Below are positions 43,626-52,345 of a DNA stretch of 64,000 nt, piece by piece. The notes below the pieces were generated by a model, which worked only from the letters and a program-made list of their open reading frames with translations, was not told the origin of the DNA and ran no database searches. The translations under genes and the position numbers were made by a program. Location: positions 1,178,001-1,242,000 of the forward strand of contig NC_013530.1 of NCBI RefSeq assembly GCF_000024965.1, written 5' to 3'. Each line of letters begins with the position of its first letter. Position 1 is the stretch's first letter. This DNA comes from Xylanimonas cellulosilytica DSM 15894 (lineage in GTDB: Bacteria > Actinomycetota > Actinomycetes > Actinomycetales > Cellulomonadaceae).

Positions 43626-44537
43626 TCAGCAGACCGTGCCGCGACGGCCCTCCACCGCGCTGCACAGGGCGCGCACCTGCGACTCCAGCCCGCTGAGCTG
43701 GGACCGCAGGGCGTCGAGCTCCGAACGCAGTGCGGCGACGTCGCCGCTCGGAGCAGCGGCGGCCTCGTTCGCGAGCTCCTGTGCCCTGGCCTCCACGGCC
43801 CCGAGGCGTTCGGTCAGCCCGTCGAGCTGCGCGAGCTGCTGCGTCGCCTGCTCCAGCGCGACCAGCCGCGCGGCGAGGTCGTCGGCCGTGCCGCCGACCG
43901 CCTCGGCGTCCGACGTCAGCCCGTCGACCTGCCCAGAGACGTCGGCCAGCGTGCCCTGCACGGCCGTGACCTGCCGGGAGAGGTCGGCGTTCTGCCGCCA
44001 GAGCGCGACCGCGCCGCCGCCCGTCGCGAGGGCGAGCAGCAGCGCGACGACGGCGACCGCGGCCCACGTGCGGGTCGACACCCGCCACCCGGCGTCGTCG
44101 TCGGGCACGCTCGTGAACGGGAGCGTGCCGACGGCGAGCGGGTACGGGACGGCGGAGCCGGGCGCGGCGGCGGCCGGGGTGCTGAAGGTGTCCGACGGCG
44201 TGGGCCCCGGTGCAGGTGCAGGTGCAGGTGCGGGTGCAGGTGCGGGCGCCGGTGCCGACAGCACGGCGAACGGGACCGCCGGCGTCACGGCCGGACCGGC
44301 GCCGATCGCCATCGCCGGGACGATCGCCGTGACGTCCGTCGGCGACGAGCGCGGCAGGGCAGGTACCGGGGGCGGCTCCGCGGGCGCGGCGCGGTGCCGC
44401 CCGCCGCCACGCGCGGGCGACGACGACTGCGACTGCGACGACGCCGAAGGCGACGACGGTGGTGGCGGAGGGACAGCGGCCGTCGCCGGGCCGGGCGGCG
44501 TCGTGGGGGCCACGGGCACCGGGGCGGTCTGGGACAT
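43626..44537 (-). CDS. membrane protein with proline-rich N-terminus and outer coiled coil
   Basis: A 303-residue protein of unrecognised family. Residues 1-150 are Pro/Ala-rich with an AP repeat (about 100-118, encoded by a GGTGCA-type hexanucleotide repeat at 44212-44256). One transmembrane helix follows at about 158-178 (TWAAVAVVALLLALATGGGAVALW). After it comes a long heptad-like region (LSRQVTAVQGTLADVSGQVDGLTSDAEAV ... LRSELDALRSQLSGLESQVRALC) that should form a coiled coil outside the cell, ending in two Cys. The start at 44537 (MSQTAP) avoids a Cys/Arg-rich upstream extension. A role in envelope organisation is possible but unproven. Confidence 0.75.
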   Translation of the reverse strand: MSQTAPVPVAPTTPPGPATAAVPPPPPSSPSASSQSQSSSPARGGGRHRAAPAEPPPVPALPRSSPTDVTAIVPAMAIGAGPAVTPAVPFAVLSAPAPAPAPAPAPAPAPGPTPSDTFSTPAAAAPGSAVPYPLAVGTLPFTSVPDDDAGWRVSTRTWAAVAVVALLLALATGGGAVALWRQNADLSRQVTAVQGTLADVSGQVDGLTSDAEAVGGTADDLAARLVALEQATQQLAQLDGLTERLGAVEARAQELANEAAAAPSGDVAALRSELDALRSQLSGLESQVRALCSAVEGRRGTVC

Positions 44538-44664
44538 GCGGCTCCTGTCGGGACGATGCGGCTCTCGGAGCCGGGCACCGCACATGGTCGCCGCGCGGGG
44601 TGCGTGCTGACAAGTCGCCCGTCCTGCGGGGATCACCGCGGCGACCGGACCGGGACCGGGGCGA

Positions 44665-44691
44665 TGTCACACCCGGGCCTCCCGTCCCGTC
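44665..44691 (+). promoter_or_regulatory. predicted ECF41 sigma-factor promoter
   Basis: TGTCACA (44665-44671), 16 bp, then CGTC (44688-44691). This matches the published ECF41 promoter (-35 TGTCACA, -10 CGTC). The start codon of the oxidoreductase lies 46 bp downstream, with the ECF41 sigma gene next in the same unit, so autoregulation is expected. Confidence 0.7.
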
Positions 44692-44736
44692 CAGGGTGCA
44701 GAGCGCCCGACGCGCTCACCGAGAGAGGAGCCCTTC

Positions 44737-45951
44737 ATGCGCACCCACGTCCTGGTCCTCGGCGCCGGATACGCCGGCGTCATGGCCGCCAACCGTCTCA
44801 CCCGGCGCGACGACGTCGACGTCACCCTCGTCAACCCCCGCGACCACTTCGTCGAGCGCATCCGCCTGCACCAGCTCGCCGCGGGAACGCACGACGCCGT
44901 CCAGCCGTTCGCGCGGGTGCTCGCCCCACGGGTCCGCGTCGTCGTCGGCGAGGCCACCGCGATCGACGTCGACGCGCGACGGGTCCGGCTGACGGGGCGG
45001 GAGGAGCTCGGCTACGACTACCTCGTCTACGCCGTCGGCAGCCGGGGGAGCGACGGCGGCGTCCCCGGTGCTCGCGAGCATGCGCTGCCCGTGTCCACGT
45101 TCGACGACGCCACCCGCCTGCGGCGCGTGCTCGACGACGACCCCGGCGCACCCGTGGTCGTCGTCGGTGGCGGGCCCACCGGGCTGGAGTGCGCGGCGGA
45201 GCTCGCCGAGCGCGGCCGCGCCGTCACGCTCGTGCCAGGCCACGAGGTGGCCCCGTACTTCCGGGAGCCCGCGCGCCGCGTCGCGCTGCGGCGCCTGGCC
45301 CGGCTCGGGGTGACGGTGCTCGCAGGCGCCCACGTGGTGCGTGTGCGCGCCGACGGCGCAGTGCTCGACGACGGCGCAGTGCTCGACGACGGCGCCGTCG
45401 TGCCCGGGCGGACCCTCTGGGCGGCGGGGTTCGAGCCGTCCGGGCTGGCGCGGTCCAGCGGGCTGCGCACCGACGCGGCCGGCCGGCTCCTGACCGACGA
45501 GACGCTGACCAGCCTCGACTCCGACCGGATCGTCGCGGCGGGGGACGCCGCTGCGCCGTCGGGCGTGCCGCAGCGGATGAGCTGCCAGGCCGCGCTGCCG
45601 CTCGGGATGCGGGCCGCGGACACGGTGCTCGCCCGCATCGCGGGCGTGACCCCGGCGGCGCTCGACAACCCGTTCGCCGGGCAGTGCGTGTCGCTCGGCC
45701 GTGCGGGTGCCGTGGTCCAGCTCGCCTCCACCCAGGACGTCGCCCGCCGCGCGCACGTCGGCGGGGCGGTCGCGGTCTGGGTCAAGGAGGCCGTGTGCCG
45801 CTCCACCGTCGGGTCGCTCGCACGCGAGGCGCGCAGGCCCGGGTCCACCTGGCTGCCGTCGTCGAGAGCGCGTCGCCGCGTCCTCGCCCGCACCGCCGCG
45901 GCGGCACCCGCGGTGACACCGGCGCCCGGAGCCGCCAAGGTGGACGCATGA
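44737..45951 (+). CDS. FAD-dependent pyridine nucleotide-disulphide oxidoreductase (ECF41 partner)
   Basis: A 404-residue NDH-2/AIF-like flavoprotein. The FAD-binding Rossmann motif VLVLGAGYAGVMAANRL opens the protein. The NAD(P)H-binding motif VVVVGGGPTGLECAAELAERG is at about 138-158, and the second FAD motif SDRIVAAGDAA at about 262-272. RLRRVLDDDPG and the C-terminal CVSLGRAGAVVQL segment fit the family. It likely transfers electrons from NAD(P)H to a quinone or small acceptor. The stop overlaps the sigma gene (ATGA), and an ECF41 promoter lies upstream; oxidoreductases of this kind are one of the three known ECF41 (COE) partner types. A duplicated 15-bp segment encodes GAVLDDGAVLDDG. Confidence 0.9.
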   Translation: MRTHVLVLGAGYAGVMAANRLTRRDDVDVTLVNPRDHFVERIRLHQLAAGTHDAVQPFARVLAPRVRVVVGEATAIDVDARRVRLTGREELGYDYLVYAVGSRGSDGGVPGAREHALPVSTFDDATRLRRVLDDDPGAPVVVVGGGPTGLECAAELAERGRAVTLVPGHEVAPYFREPARRVALRRLARLGVTVLAGAHVVRVRADGAVLDDGAVLDDGAVVPGRTLWAAGFEPSGLARSSGLRTDAAGRLLTDETLTSLDSDRIVAAGDAAAPSGVPQRMSCQAALPLGMRAADTVLARIAGVTPAALDNPFAGQCVSLGRAGAVVQLASTQDVARRAHVGGAVAVWVKEAVCRSTVGSLAREARRPGSTWLPSSRARRRVLARTAAAAPAVTPAPGAAKVDA

Positions 45952-46874
45952 CCCGCGTCGAGCAGTTCGAGGAGCACCGCCGCCTGCTGTTCTCGATCGC
46001 CTACCGGCTGCTCGGCAGCGTCGGCGAGGCCGAGGACGCCGTGCAGGAGACGTGGCTGCGGTGGGACGCGTCGGGCGTGGAACCGGCGTCCCCGCGGGCG
46101 TACCTGTCGACCATCGTCACGCGGGTGGCCCTCGACGTGCTCCGGTCGGCGCGCGTGCGCCGTGAGCAGTACCCGGGCCCGTGGTTCCCCGAGCCGCTGC
46201 TCGAGGACCCCTACGAGGAGCCCGAGCGCGCGGCCGAGCTCGCCGACTCCCTGTCCACCGCCGCGCTCCTGCTCCTCGAACGGCTGAGCCCGCTCGAACG
46301 CGCGGTGTTCGTGCTGCACGACGTCTTCGGCTTCGGGTTCGACGACGTCGCCGACACGGTCGGGCGCACCGAGGCCGCCTGCCGCCAGCTCGCGTCGCGG
46401 GCCCGGCGCCACATGGCCGAGGGCAGGCCCCGGTTCGAGGCCGACCGGCACGCGAGCGCCGCGCTCGCCGCCCGCTTCTTCGATGCGCTGCGGCTCGGCG
46501 ACGTCGACGCCCTGCGCGAGGTGCTGGCGGCCGACGTCCAGATGGTCGCGGACGGGGGCGGCAAGGGCGTGCTCTTCGGCAAGGGCCGCTTCTACGGCCT
46601 CGATGCGGTCGCGCGGGTGCTCGCCGCGATGGTCGAGCTGTTCGGGGCGGTCGGCGGCACGTTCCGCGTCGAGGAGATCAACGGCGGCCCGGGCGCGGTG
46701 CTCACGGACGCGGCGGGCCGTGTCGGCGGGGCGATATCGCTGGAGATCGCCGACGGGCAGATCCAGGCCATCCGGTCGGTGACCAATCCCGACAAGCTCG
46801 GCCACCTGGGACCGGTGCTGGAGGACGGGCAGGCGTACCTGCACGAGGCGATGCGCCGTCGCCGGGAGGGCTGA
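45948..46874 (+). CDS. sigJ: ECF41-family RNA polymerase sigma factor (SigJ-like)
   Basis: A 308-residue ECF sigma factor. Region 2 spans about 5-75 (HRRLLFSIAYRLLGSVGEAEDAVQETWLRW) and region 4 about 105-160 (LERAVFVLHDVFGFGFDDVADTVGRTEAACRQLASRAR). A C-terminal SnoaL-like domain (about 170-295) controls activity in place of an anti-sigma factor. The two ECF41 fingerprints are present: DGGGK at 202-206 and NPDKL at 280-284. In the studied relatives the C-terminal domain is both needed for and inhibitory to activity. ATG overlaps the oxidoreductase stop by 4 nt. Confidence 0.94.
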   Translation: MTRVEQFEEHRRLLFSIAYRLLGSVGEAEDAVQETWLRWDASGVEPASPRAYLSTIVTRVALDVLRSARVRREQYPGPWFPEPLLEDPYEEPERAAELADSLSTAALLLLERLSPLERAVFVLHDVFGFGFDDVADTVGRTEAACRQLASRARRHMAEGRPRFEADRHASAALAARFFDALRLGDVDALREVLAADVQMVADGGGKGVLFGKGRFYGLDAVARVLAAMVELFGAVGGTFRVEEINGGPGAVLTDAAGRVGGAISLEIADGQIQAIRSVTNPDKLGHLGPVLEDGQAYLHEAMRRRREG

Positions 46875-46900
46875 CGGCCCCGCGTCCCAGGGCCGCCCGG

Positions 46901-48949
46901 TCAGCCCGCCGCCTCGACCTGCGCCGGCTCGACCCGCGCCGCGCCGTCGGCCGACGCTCGCACGCGGAAGGATCGCCCACCCACCCGCAGCCCGTCGACG
47001 TCGAGCGCGCCGACCGCCGACGGCGTGGGCGGCGTCGCGCGCAGCCCGCCGTCCGGGGCCGGGTCCAGGCCGAGGGCCGCGGTGAGGATCGCGACCGCCG
47101 ATGCCGCCGACCACGCCTGCGGGTGGCACGCCGCCGGGTAGGGCAGCGGCCCCGGCCCGTCGCCCACCTCGTTCCCGCCGTACAGCTCCGGGAGCTGGAA
47201 CGCGAAGTGCGGCGCGGCCTCGAGCAGCCCGCGCGCGAGCACCCCCGCCTCGGCTCCCAGCCCGGCCTTCGCCAGCCCGACGACGGCGATGGCGGTGTCG
47301 TGGGTCCACACCGTCCCGCGGTGGTACCCGAGGGGCCAGTACCCGCGCGACGTCGTCGAGAGGGTGCGCAGCCCGTACCCGGAGGACATGTCGTCGGAGA
47401 CGAGTCGGTGCGCGACGGCCCGCTCCTCGTCCGGGTCGAGCAGGCCCGTGCCGAGCAGGTGGCCCATGTTGGAGGCCACGGAGTCGACGGGGGCGCCGTG
47501 CCGGTCGAGCGCGATGGCGACGTACGGGCCGTCGCCGTCGTGCAGCCAGAACTTCTCGCGGAAGCGGGCCTTGAGCGCGGCCGCCCAGTCCCGCCACTCG
47601 TGCGAGCCGGGCCGCCCGAGCGCGTCGAGCAGGTCGGCCGCGCCGACGGCGGCCTCGTGGGCGTAGGCCTGCACCTCGGACAACGCGATGGGCCCCTCGG
47701 CGAGCCGACCGTCCTTCCACTGGATCGAGTCGCCCGAGTCCTTCCAGCCCTGGTTGGACAGCCCGTGCCCGGTCGTGTCGGCGTAGTCGAGGAACCCGTC
47801 GCCGTCGGCGTCACCGTGGTCGCGCATCCAGCCCAGCGCCGCGTCGAGCGCCGGCAGCAGCCCTTCGACGTCGTCGCGGGCCATGCCCCACCGCCAGGCG
47901 TCGTGCAGCAGGCACACCCACAGGCTGGTGGCGTCCACCGTGCCGTAGTACAGGGGCGGCAGGCTCATGCCGCCCTCGCCCTTGAGCTCCTGGGAACGCA
48001 CCTCGTGCAGGATCTTGCCGGGCTGCTCCGACGTCGCCGGGTCGGTCCGGGTGCCCTGGCGTGCGGCGAGCGTGCGCAGGGTGCCCCGGGCCAGGTCCGT
48101 GCCCAGCGGCAGCAGCAGGCGGGCCGCCCAGATCGAGTCCCGGCCGAACAGCGTGAAGAACCAGGGGGCGCCCGCGGCCAGGAACGTCTCGTCCGGGGCG
48201 AACCCGGCGCTCATGCGCAGCCCGTCGAGATCCGCGAGCGAACGGGTCACCAGGGCGGGCAGGCGCCGGTCGTCCGCCTCGACCTGCGGCACCGACCACT
48301 CCGGGGCGGGCGTGGCGGGGGCGTGCACGACGGCGGTGACCTCCGAGCGCACCGACCAGCCCACGGTCACCGGCTGCCCGGGCGTGACCCGCACGTCCCA
48401 CATCAGGGTGGCGCCCGCGTGGTCGGCGTGGATCTCGGCGCCCGGGGCGGTCACGTCGACGACGGTGCCGTCGTCGGACCAGCGCACGCCGTCGCTGGTG
48501 ACCTCGGGTGCGACCGGCGCCGTCGGCAGGCCCTGCTTGACCGTCTCGGTGCGGGCGAGGTCGGAGGCGAGGTGCACGGACACGCGGCCGGACACCGGCA
48601 CGTCGGTGCCGGAGGAGACCTCCAGCTCCTCGGTGACCTCGCCCGGTGTGACGGTGCGGCGCCGCCGCAGCAGCGTCGTCGGGTCCGCGCCGGGGCCGTC
48701 GATGCCGCGCAGCACCACGGACGCCTCGAAGGTGCCAGGGCCGGTGCCGCCCGCCGCGATGGCCTCGGGCAGCTCCCCGTCGACGCGGACCTCCGCCTGC
48801 GAGAGCACGCGCACGTCGGCGTGGTAGACGCCGTGCAGCCCGTGCGCGTGGACCTGCCCGTCGGGGGAGCACCACACCTGGCTGGGCGCCCGCAGCGTGA
48901 CCAGCAGGGCGTGGAGCAAGGGCTGCAGCGGCGTGGTCGCGGCGGTCAT
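46901..48949 (-). CDS. amylo-alpha-1,6-glucosidase/glycogen debranching-type enzyme
   Basis: A 682-residue protein of the bacterial glycogen-debranching group. The N-terminal beta-rich domain (about 1-210) reads HAHGLHGVYHADVRVLSQAEVRVDG and LLRRRRTVTPGEVTEELEV, which fits the GDE N-terminal bacterial domain. The (alpha/alpha)6 catalytic barrel includes GAPWFFTLFGRDSIWAARLLLPLG, YYGTVDATSLWVCLLHDAWRW, NQGWKDSGDSI and YHRGTVWTHDTAIAVVGL. It should hydrolyse branch-point glucose from limit dextrins. Transcribed divergently from the sugar ABC operon; both share a consensus Crp-type site at 49017-49032. The C-terminal ~60 residues form a small extra beta domain. Confidence 0.9.
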   Translation of the reverse strand: MTAATTPLQPLLHALLVTLRAPSQVWCSPDGQVHAHGLHGVYHADVRVLSQAEVRVDGELPEAIAAGGTGPGTFEASVVLRGIDGPGADPTTLLRRRRTVTPGEVTEELEVSSGTDVPVSGRVSVHLASDLARTETVKQGLPTAPVAPEVTSDGVRWSDDGTVVDVTAPGAEIHADHAGATLMWDVRVTPGQPVTVGWSVRSEVTAVVHAPATPAPEWSVPQVEADDRRLPALVTRSLADLDGLRMSAGFAPDETFLAAGAPWFFTLFGRDSIWAARLLLPLGTDLARGTLRTLAARQGTRTDPATSEQPGKILHEVRSQELKGEGGMSLPPLYYGTVDATSLWVCLLHDAWRWGMARDDVEGLLPALDAALGWMRDHGDADGDGFLDYADTTGHGLSNQGWKDSGDSIQWKDGRLAEGPIALSEVQAYAHEAAVGAADLLDALGRPGSHEWRDWAAALKARFREKFWLHDGDGPYVAIALDRHGAPVDSVASNMGHLLGTGLLDPDEERAVAHRLVSDDMSSGYGLRTLSTTSRGYWPLGYHRGTVWTHDTAIAVVGLAKAGLGAEAGVLARGLLEAAPHFAFQLPELYGGNEVGDGPGPLPYPAACHPQAWSAASAVAILTAALGLDPAPDGGLRATPPTPSAVGALDVDGLRVGGRSFRVRASADGAARVEPAQVEAAG

Positions 48950-49016
48950 CGGGGTACTCCTTGGGCGTTGCAGCTTGGTTGCGATCCGTCCGGCACGTGT
49001 TGAGCGATGGCCAGAG

Positions 49017-49032
49017 TGTGATTAGCGTCACA
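49017..49032. promoter_or_regulatory. Crp/GlxR-type operator
   Basis: TGTGATTAGCGTCACA: perfect 5-bp half sites TGTGA/TCACA separated by 6 bp, matching the Crp consensus and the actinobacterial GlxR/Crp consensus. It lies in the 145-bp divergent gap between the debranching-type gene (start 48949) and the sugar-binding protein gene (start 49095). Confidence 0.75.
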
Positions 49033-49094
49033 GTTAGGTCCATCAGACGACGAATCCCCGCGGACGGCATCTGCTCATACCGAAGGAGTCACCG

Positions 49095-50366
49095 ATGGCT
49101 GCTCGACACACGCGGTCCCTGCGGACCCGGAAGGGCCGCGCGCTCGCGGCCACGATCGCCGGGACGGCCGCGGTCACGCTCGCCGCCTGCGGCGGCGGAG
49201 GTGGTTTCGACGACGACGGCGGTGGCGCGACCGACGGCGGTGACGGGAGCGCGGGCGGCCCGATCACCATGCTCATCGGCTCCTCAGGCGACGCCGAGAC
49301 GGACGCCATGACGGACGCGCTCGCCCGGTTCACCGAGGAGACCGGCATCGTGGCGAACCTCAGGCTCGCCACGGACCTCAACCAGCAGCTCGCCCAGGGC
49401 TTCGCAGCGGGGTCCCCGCCCGACATGTTCTACGTCAGCACCGAAGGGTTCCCGGGCTGGGCCGCCAACGGCTCGCTCTACCCGTACGGCGACCAGCTCG
49501 ACGCGGACTTCTACCCGGCGCTCCAGGAGAGCTTCACGTTCGACGGCCAGTTCTTCTGCGCGCCCAAGGACTTCTCCACCCTCGCCCTGATCATCAACGA
49601 CTCCGCCTGGGCGGACGCCGGGCTCACCGAGGACGACTACCCGACGACGTGGGACGAGCTGACGACCGTCGCCCAGACGCTCACCACCGACACGCAGGCC
49701 GGCCTGACGTTCGGCCCGGAGTGGCAGCGCATCGGCGTCTTCATGAACCAGGCCGGCGGCCACCTGCTGGACGACGCGGGGTCCGCCGACGTCGACACGC
49801 CGGAGAACCTCGAAGGTCTGCAGTTCGCCAAGGACCTGCTGACCTCCGGCGTCGCGAGCTTCCCGTCGGCCATCGACTCCGGCTGGGGCGGCGAGGCGTT
49901 CGGCTCGCAGCGCGCCGCGATGACGATCGAGGGCAACTGGATCGGCGGGGCGATGTCGAACGACTTCCCGGACGTCGAGTACACGGTGGTCGAGCTGCCC
50001 GAGGGGCCGGGGGGCAAGGGCACCCTGCAGTTCACCAACTGCCTGGGCATCGCCGCGGACTCCCAGCAGAAGGAGGCCGCCGTCGAGCTGGCCAAGTTCC
50101 TGACCACGGACGAGACGCAGATGGAGCTCGCGCGCGGCTTCGGCGTCATGCCGTCGGTGACGACCGTCGCCGACCAGTGGGCCGAGGAGTTCCCCGAGCA
50201 GCAGGCCTTCGTCGCCGGCGGCGCGTACGCCTCCGGGGTGCCGGCCATCGAAGGCTGGACCGACGTCGTGGGCGACTTCAACGCCCAGATCGAGGGCCTG
50301 ACCACCGGTGACCCGCAGGCGATCCTGAGGTCGGTGCAGAGCACCTTCGCGGCGATCGCGCCGTGA
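49095..50366 (+). CDS. sugar ABC transporter substrate-binding lipoprotein
   Basis: A 423-residue family 1 solute-binding protein (MalE-like). A twin-basic N-terminus (LRTRKGRALAAT) leads to a hydrophobic core and lipobox TLAACGGG (Cys32). A Gly/Asp-rich linker is followed by PITMLIGSSGDAETDAMTDALARFTEETGI, DLNQQLAQGFAAGSPPDMFYVSTEG, and SQRAAMTIEGNWIGGAM, all typical of maltodextrin and oligosaccharide binders. It delivers the sugar to the two permeases encoded next. No ATPase gene follows, so a shared MsiK-type ATPase is expected, as usual in actinobacteria. A Crp-type site precedes it. Confidence 0.93.
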   Translation: MAARHTRSLRTRKGRALAATIAGTAAVTLAACGGGGGFDDDGGGATDGGDGSAGGPITMLIGSSGDAETDAMTDALARFTEETGIVANLRLATDLNQQLAQGFAAGSPPDMFYVSTEGFPGWAANGSLYPYGDQLDADFYPALQESFTFDGQFFCAPKDFSTLALIINDSAWADAGLTEDDYPTTWDELTTVAQTLTTDTQAGLTFGPEWQRIGVFMNQAGGHLLDDAGSADVDTPENLEGLQFAKDLLTSGVASFPSAIDSGWGGEAFGSQRAAMTIEGNWIGGAMSNDFPDVEYTVVELPEGPGGKGTLQFTNCLGIAADSQQKEAAVELAKFLTTDETQMELARGFGVMPSVTTVADQWAEEFPEQQAFVAGGAYASGVPAIEGWTDVVGDFNAQIEGLTTGDPQAILRSVQSTFAAIAP

Positions 50367-51481
50367 CGGCGGCAACCACGGGTCCGACGACGCAGCCCCG
50401 TCGTCGGACACCCGCGACCGGTGGCAGGCACGGGGGGCAGGCGGCAGCCGGCTGGCTGTTCGTCACGCCCACGATTGTGATCCTCCTGCTGTTCATGGTG
50501 ATCCCGATCGCCATGGCGCTGTGGGTCAGCGTGTCCGACTGGTCGGGGCGCGGGAGCCCGTTCAGCGGGTCTGCGAGCTTCGTGGGCATGCGCAACTACA
50601 ACGACCTGCTGGCCGGCGGCGGGCTGCCCCAGCGCGACTTCGCGACGTCGCTGCGCAACAACGCCTACTACGTGCTGCTGGTGGTGCCGACCCAGACGCT
50701 GCTCTCGCTGCTGCTCGCGGTGATGGTCAACCAGAGGATCCTGCGGGCCCGCGGGGCGTTCCGGACCGCGTTCTACTTCCCGTCGGTGACCAGCTCGGTC
50801 GCGATCACCGTCGTCTTCCTGTTCCTGTTCACGGCGACGGGTGCGGTCAACCGTGCGCTGAGCGCGCTGAGCATCAACGGGCCGAACTGGATCCAGGACC
50901 CGCGCGGGCTGCTGCACATCATCCTCGGGTCCCTCGGGGTCGAGAGAGCCCCCGAGGCGCTGCAGGCCTCCCCGTTCCTCGGGCTGTCCTGGTGGGAGTG
51001 GCTCGCGGGGCCGTCGGTGGCCATGTGCATCTTCATCATCATGGCGATCTTCACGACGTCCGGGACGTTCATGCTGCTGTTCATCGCGGCGTTGCAGAAC
51101 ATCGAGGGCGAGGTGGAGGAGGCCGCCATGGTGGACGGCGCCACGGCGTGGCAGCGGCTGTGGCTGGTCACCGTGCCGATGCTGCGGCCCACCATCTTCA
51201 CCGTGGTGACGTTGGGCCTGATCGGCACCTGGCAGGTGTTCGACCAGATCTTCACCGGCTCGCGCGGCGCACCCGCCAAGACGACGCTGACCCCCGCGTT
51301 CCTGTCCTACCAGTCGTCGTTCATCAGCCAGCGGTGGGGCAACGGTGCCGCCATCGCGTTCATCCTGTTCGCGATCATCGTGGTGATGACGCTGATCCAG
51401 CGCCTGGTGCTGCGGGAGCGGGACACGGTGCCCAAGCGCAAGCGGTTCGTGCTGTCGTCGGCGCAGGAGACGAAGCCATGA
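50363..51481 (+). CDS. sugar ABC transporter permease (MalF-like)
   Basis: A 372-residue permease with six to eight membrane helices. The first is at about 33-55 (AGWLFVTPTIVILLLFMVIPIAMALWVSV). The EAA loop that contacts the ATPase is EVEEAAMVDGATAWQRLWLVTVPMLRP, with the conserved EAA..DGA pattern. The region between helices 3 and 4 is longer than usual and includes INGPNWIQDPRGLLH..LGSLGVERAPEALQ, an extension seen in several MalF-like actinobacterial proteins. GTG at 50363 overlaps the preceding stop by 4 nt, and its stop overlaps the next ATG by 4 nt. Confidence 0.93.
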   Translation: MTAATTGPTTQPRRRTPATGGRHGGQAAAGWLFVTPTIVILLLFMVIPIAMALWVSVSDWSGRGSPFSGSASFVGMRNYNDLLAGGGLPQRDFATSLRNNAYYVLLVVPTQTLLSLLLAVMVNQRILRARGAFRTAFYFPSVTSSVAITVVFLFLFTATGAVNRALSALSINGPNWIQDPRGLLHIILGSLGVERAPEALQASPFLGLSWWEWLAGPSVAMCIFIIMAIFTTSGTFMLLFIAALQNIEGEVEEAAMVDGATAWQRLWLVTVPMLRPTIFTVVTLGLIGTWQVFDQIFTGSRGAPAKTTLTPAFLSYQSSFISQRWGNGAAIAFILFAIIVVMTLIQRLVLRERDTVPKRKRFVLSSAQETKP

Positions 51482-52314
51482 GCGCCGGCCGCTGGACCTC
51501 CCGGGCCGTCCTCCTCCATGTGGTGCTCGGGGCGCTCGCGCTGCTGTACATCTACCCGTTCCTGATCTCGGTCGCGACGTCGTTCAAGACGGACGCCGAG
51601 GCGATCGCGAACCCGCTGTCGCTGTGGCCGCAGACCTTCACGACGGCCGCCTACGAGCGGTTGTTCCTGCGCTCCGACTTCCCGCTGTGGTTCCGCAACT
51701 CGGTCATCGTGACCGTCGTCGTCACGCTCGGGCGCGTGATGTTCAGCTCGGCGGCCGGCTACGCGCTGGCACGGTTGCCGTTCAAGGGGCGCGGGCTGGT
51801 GTTCTCGCTGGTCATCGGCGTCATGGCCGTGCCCGGCGTCGTGCTGCTCATCCCGCGCTTCCTGGTGATCAACCAGTTCGGCATCTACGACACCTGGGCG
51901 GGCATCATCATCCCGTTGCTCGTCGACGCGGCCGGGGTGTTCATCATGAAGAACTTCTTCGAGTCCATCCCCACGGCCGTCGAGGAGGCGGCCCGCATCG
52001 ACGGGGCGGGGACGTTCCGTGTGTTCTGGTCGGTGGTGCTGCCGATGGCCCGGCCGGCGCTGATCACCATCGTCATCCTGTCGTTCCAGGGGTCGTGGAA
52101 CGAGCTGTCCCACTTCATCGTGGCCTCGCAGCGGGCCGACCTCGTGACCCTCACCAAGGGGGTCGCGACGCTCGCCTCCGGTGCCCTGAGCCAGGGCTCC
52201 CAGTTCCCGCTCAACCTGGGCGCGGCGGTCGTCATGAGCATCCCCGTCGCGATCCTGTTCTTCATCTTCCAGAAGCGGATCATGAACGTGAGCTCCGGCG
52301 CGGTGAAGGGCTGA
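51478..52314 (+). CDS. sugar ABC transporter permease (MalG-like)
   Basis: A 278-residue permease with six helices. The family opening is VLGALALLYIYPFLISVATSFKTDAEA. AAGYALARLPFKGRGLVFSLVIGVMAVPGVVLLIPRFLVINQFGIYDTWAGIIIP is the MalG-type central part. The EAA loop is AVEEAARIDGAGTFRVFWSVVLPMARPAL. It forms the membrane channel with the MalF-like protein. Last gene of the operon; the next gene starts 32 bp later and may be read through. Confidence 0.94.
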   Translation: MSAGRWTSRAVLLHVVLGALALLYIYPFLISVATSFKTDAEAIANPLSLWPQTFTTAAYERLFLRSDFPLWFRNSVIVTVVVTLGRVMFSSAAGYALARLPFKGRGLVFSLVIGVMAVPGVVLLIPRFLVINQFGIYDTWAGIIIPLLVDAAGVFIMKNFFESIPTAVEEAARIDGAGTFRVFWSVVLPMARPALITIVILSFQGSWNELSHFIVASQRADLVTLTKGVATLASGALSQGSQFPLNLGAAVVMSIPVAILFFIFQKRIMNVSSGAVKG

Positions 52315-52345
52315 CACGGAGCGCTTCTGCTGACAGTGTGGGCGG

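Noticed and set aside
48961-49016. LacI-type operator upstream of the sugar transporter
   Set aside because: No convincing CG-centred palindrome was found; only the Crp-type site is clear.
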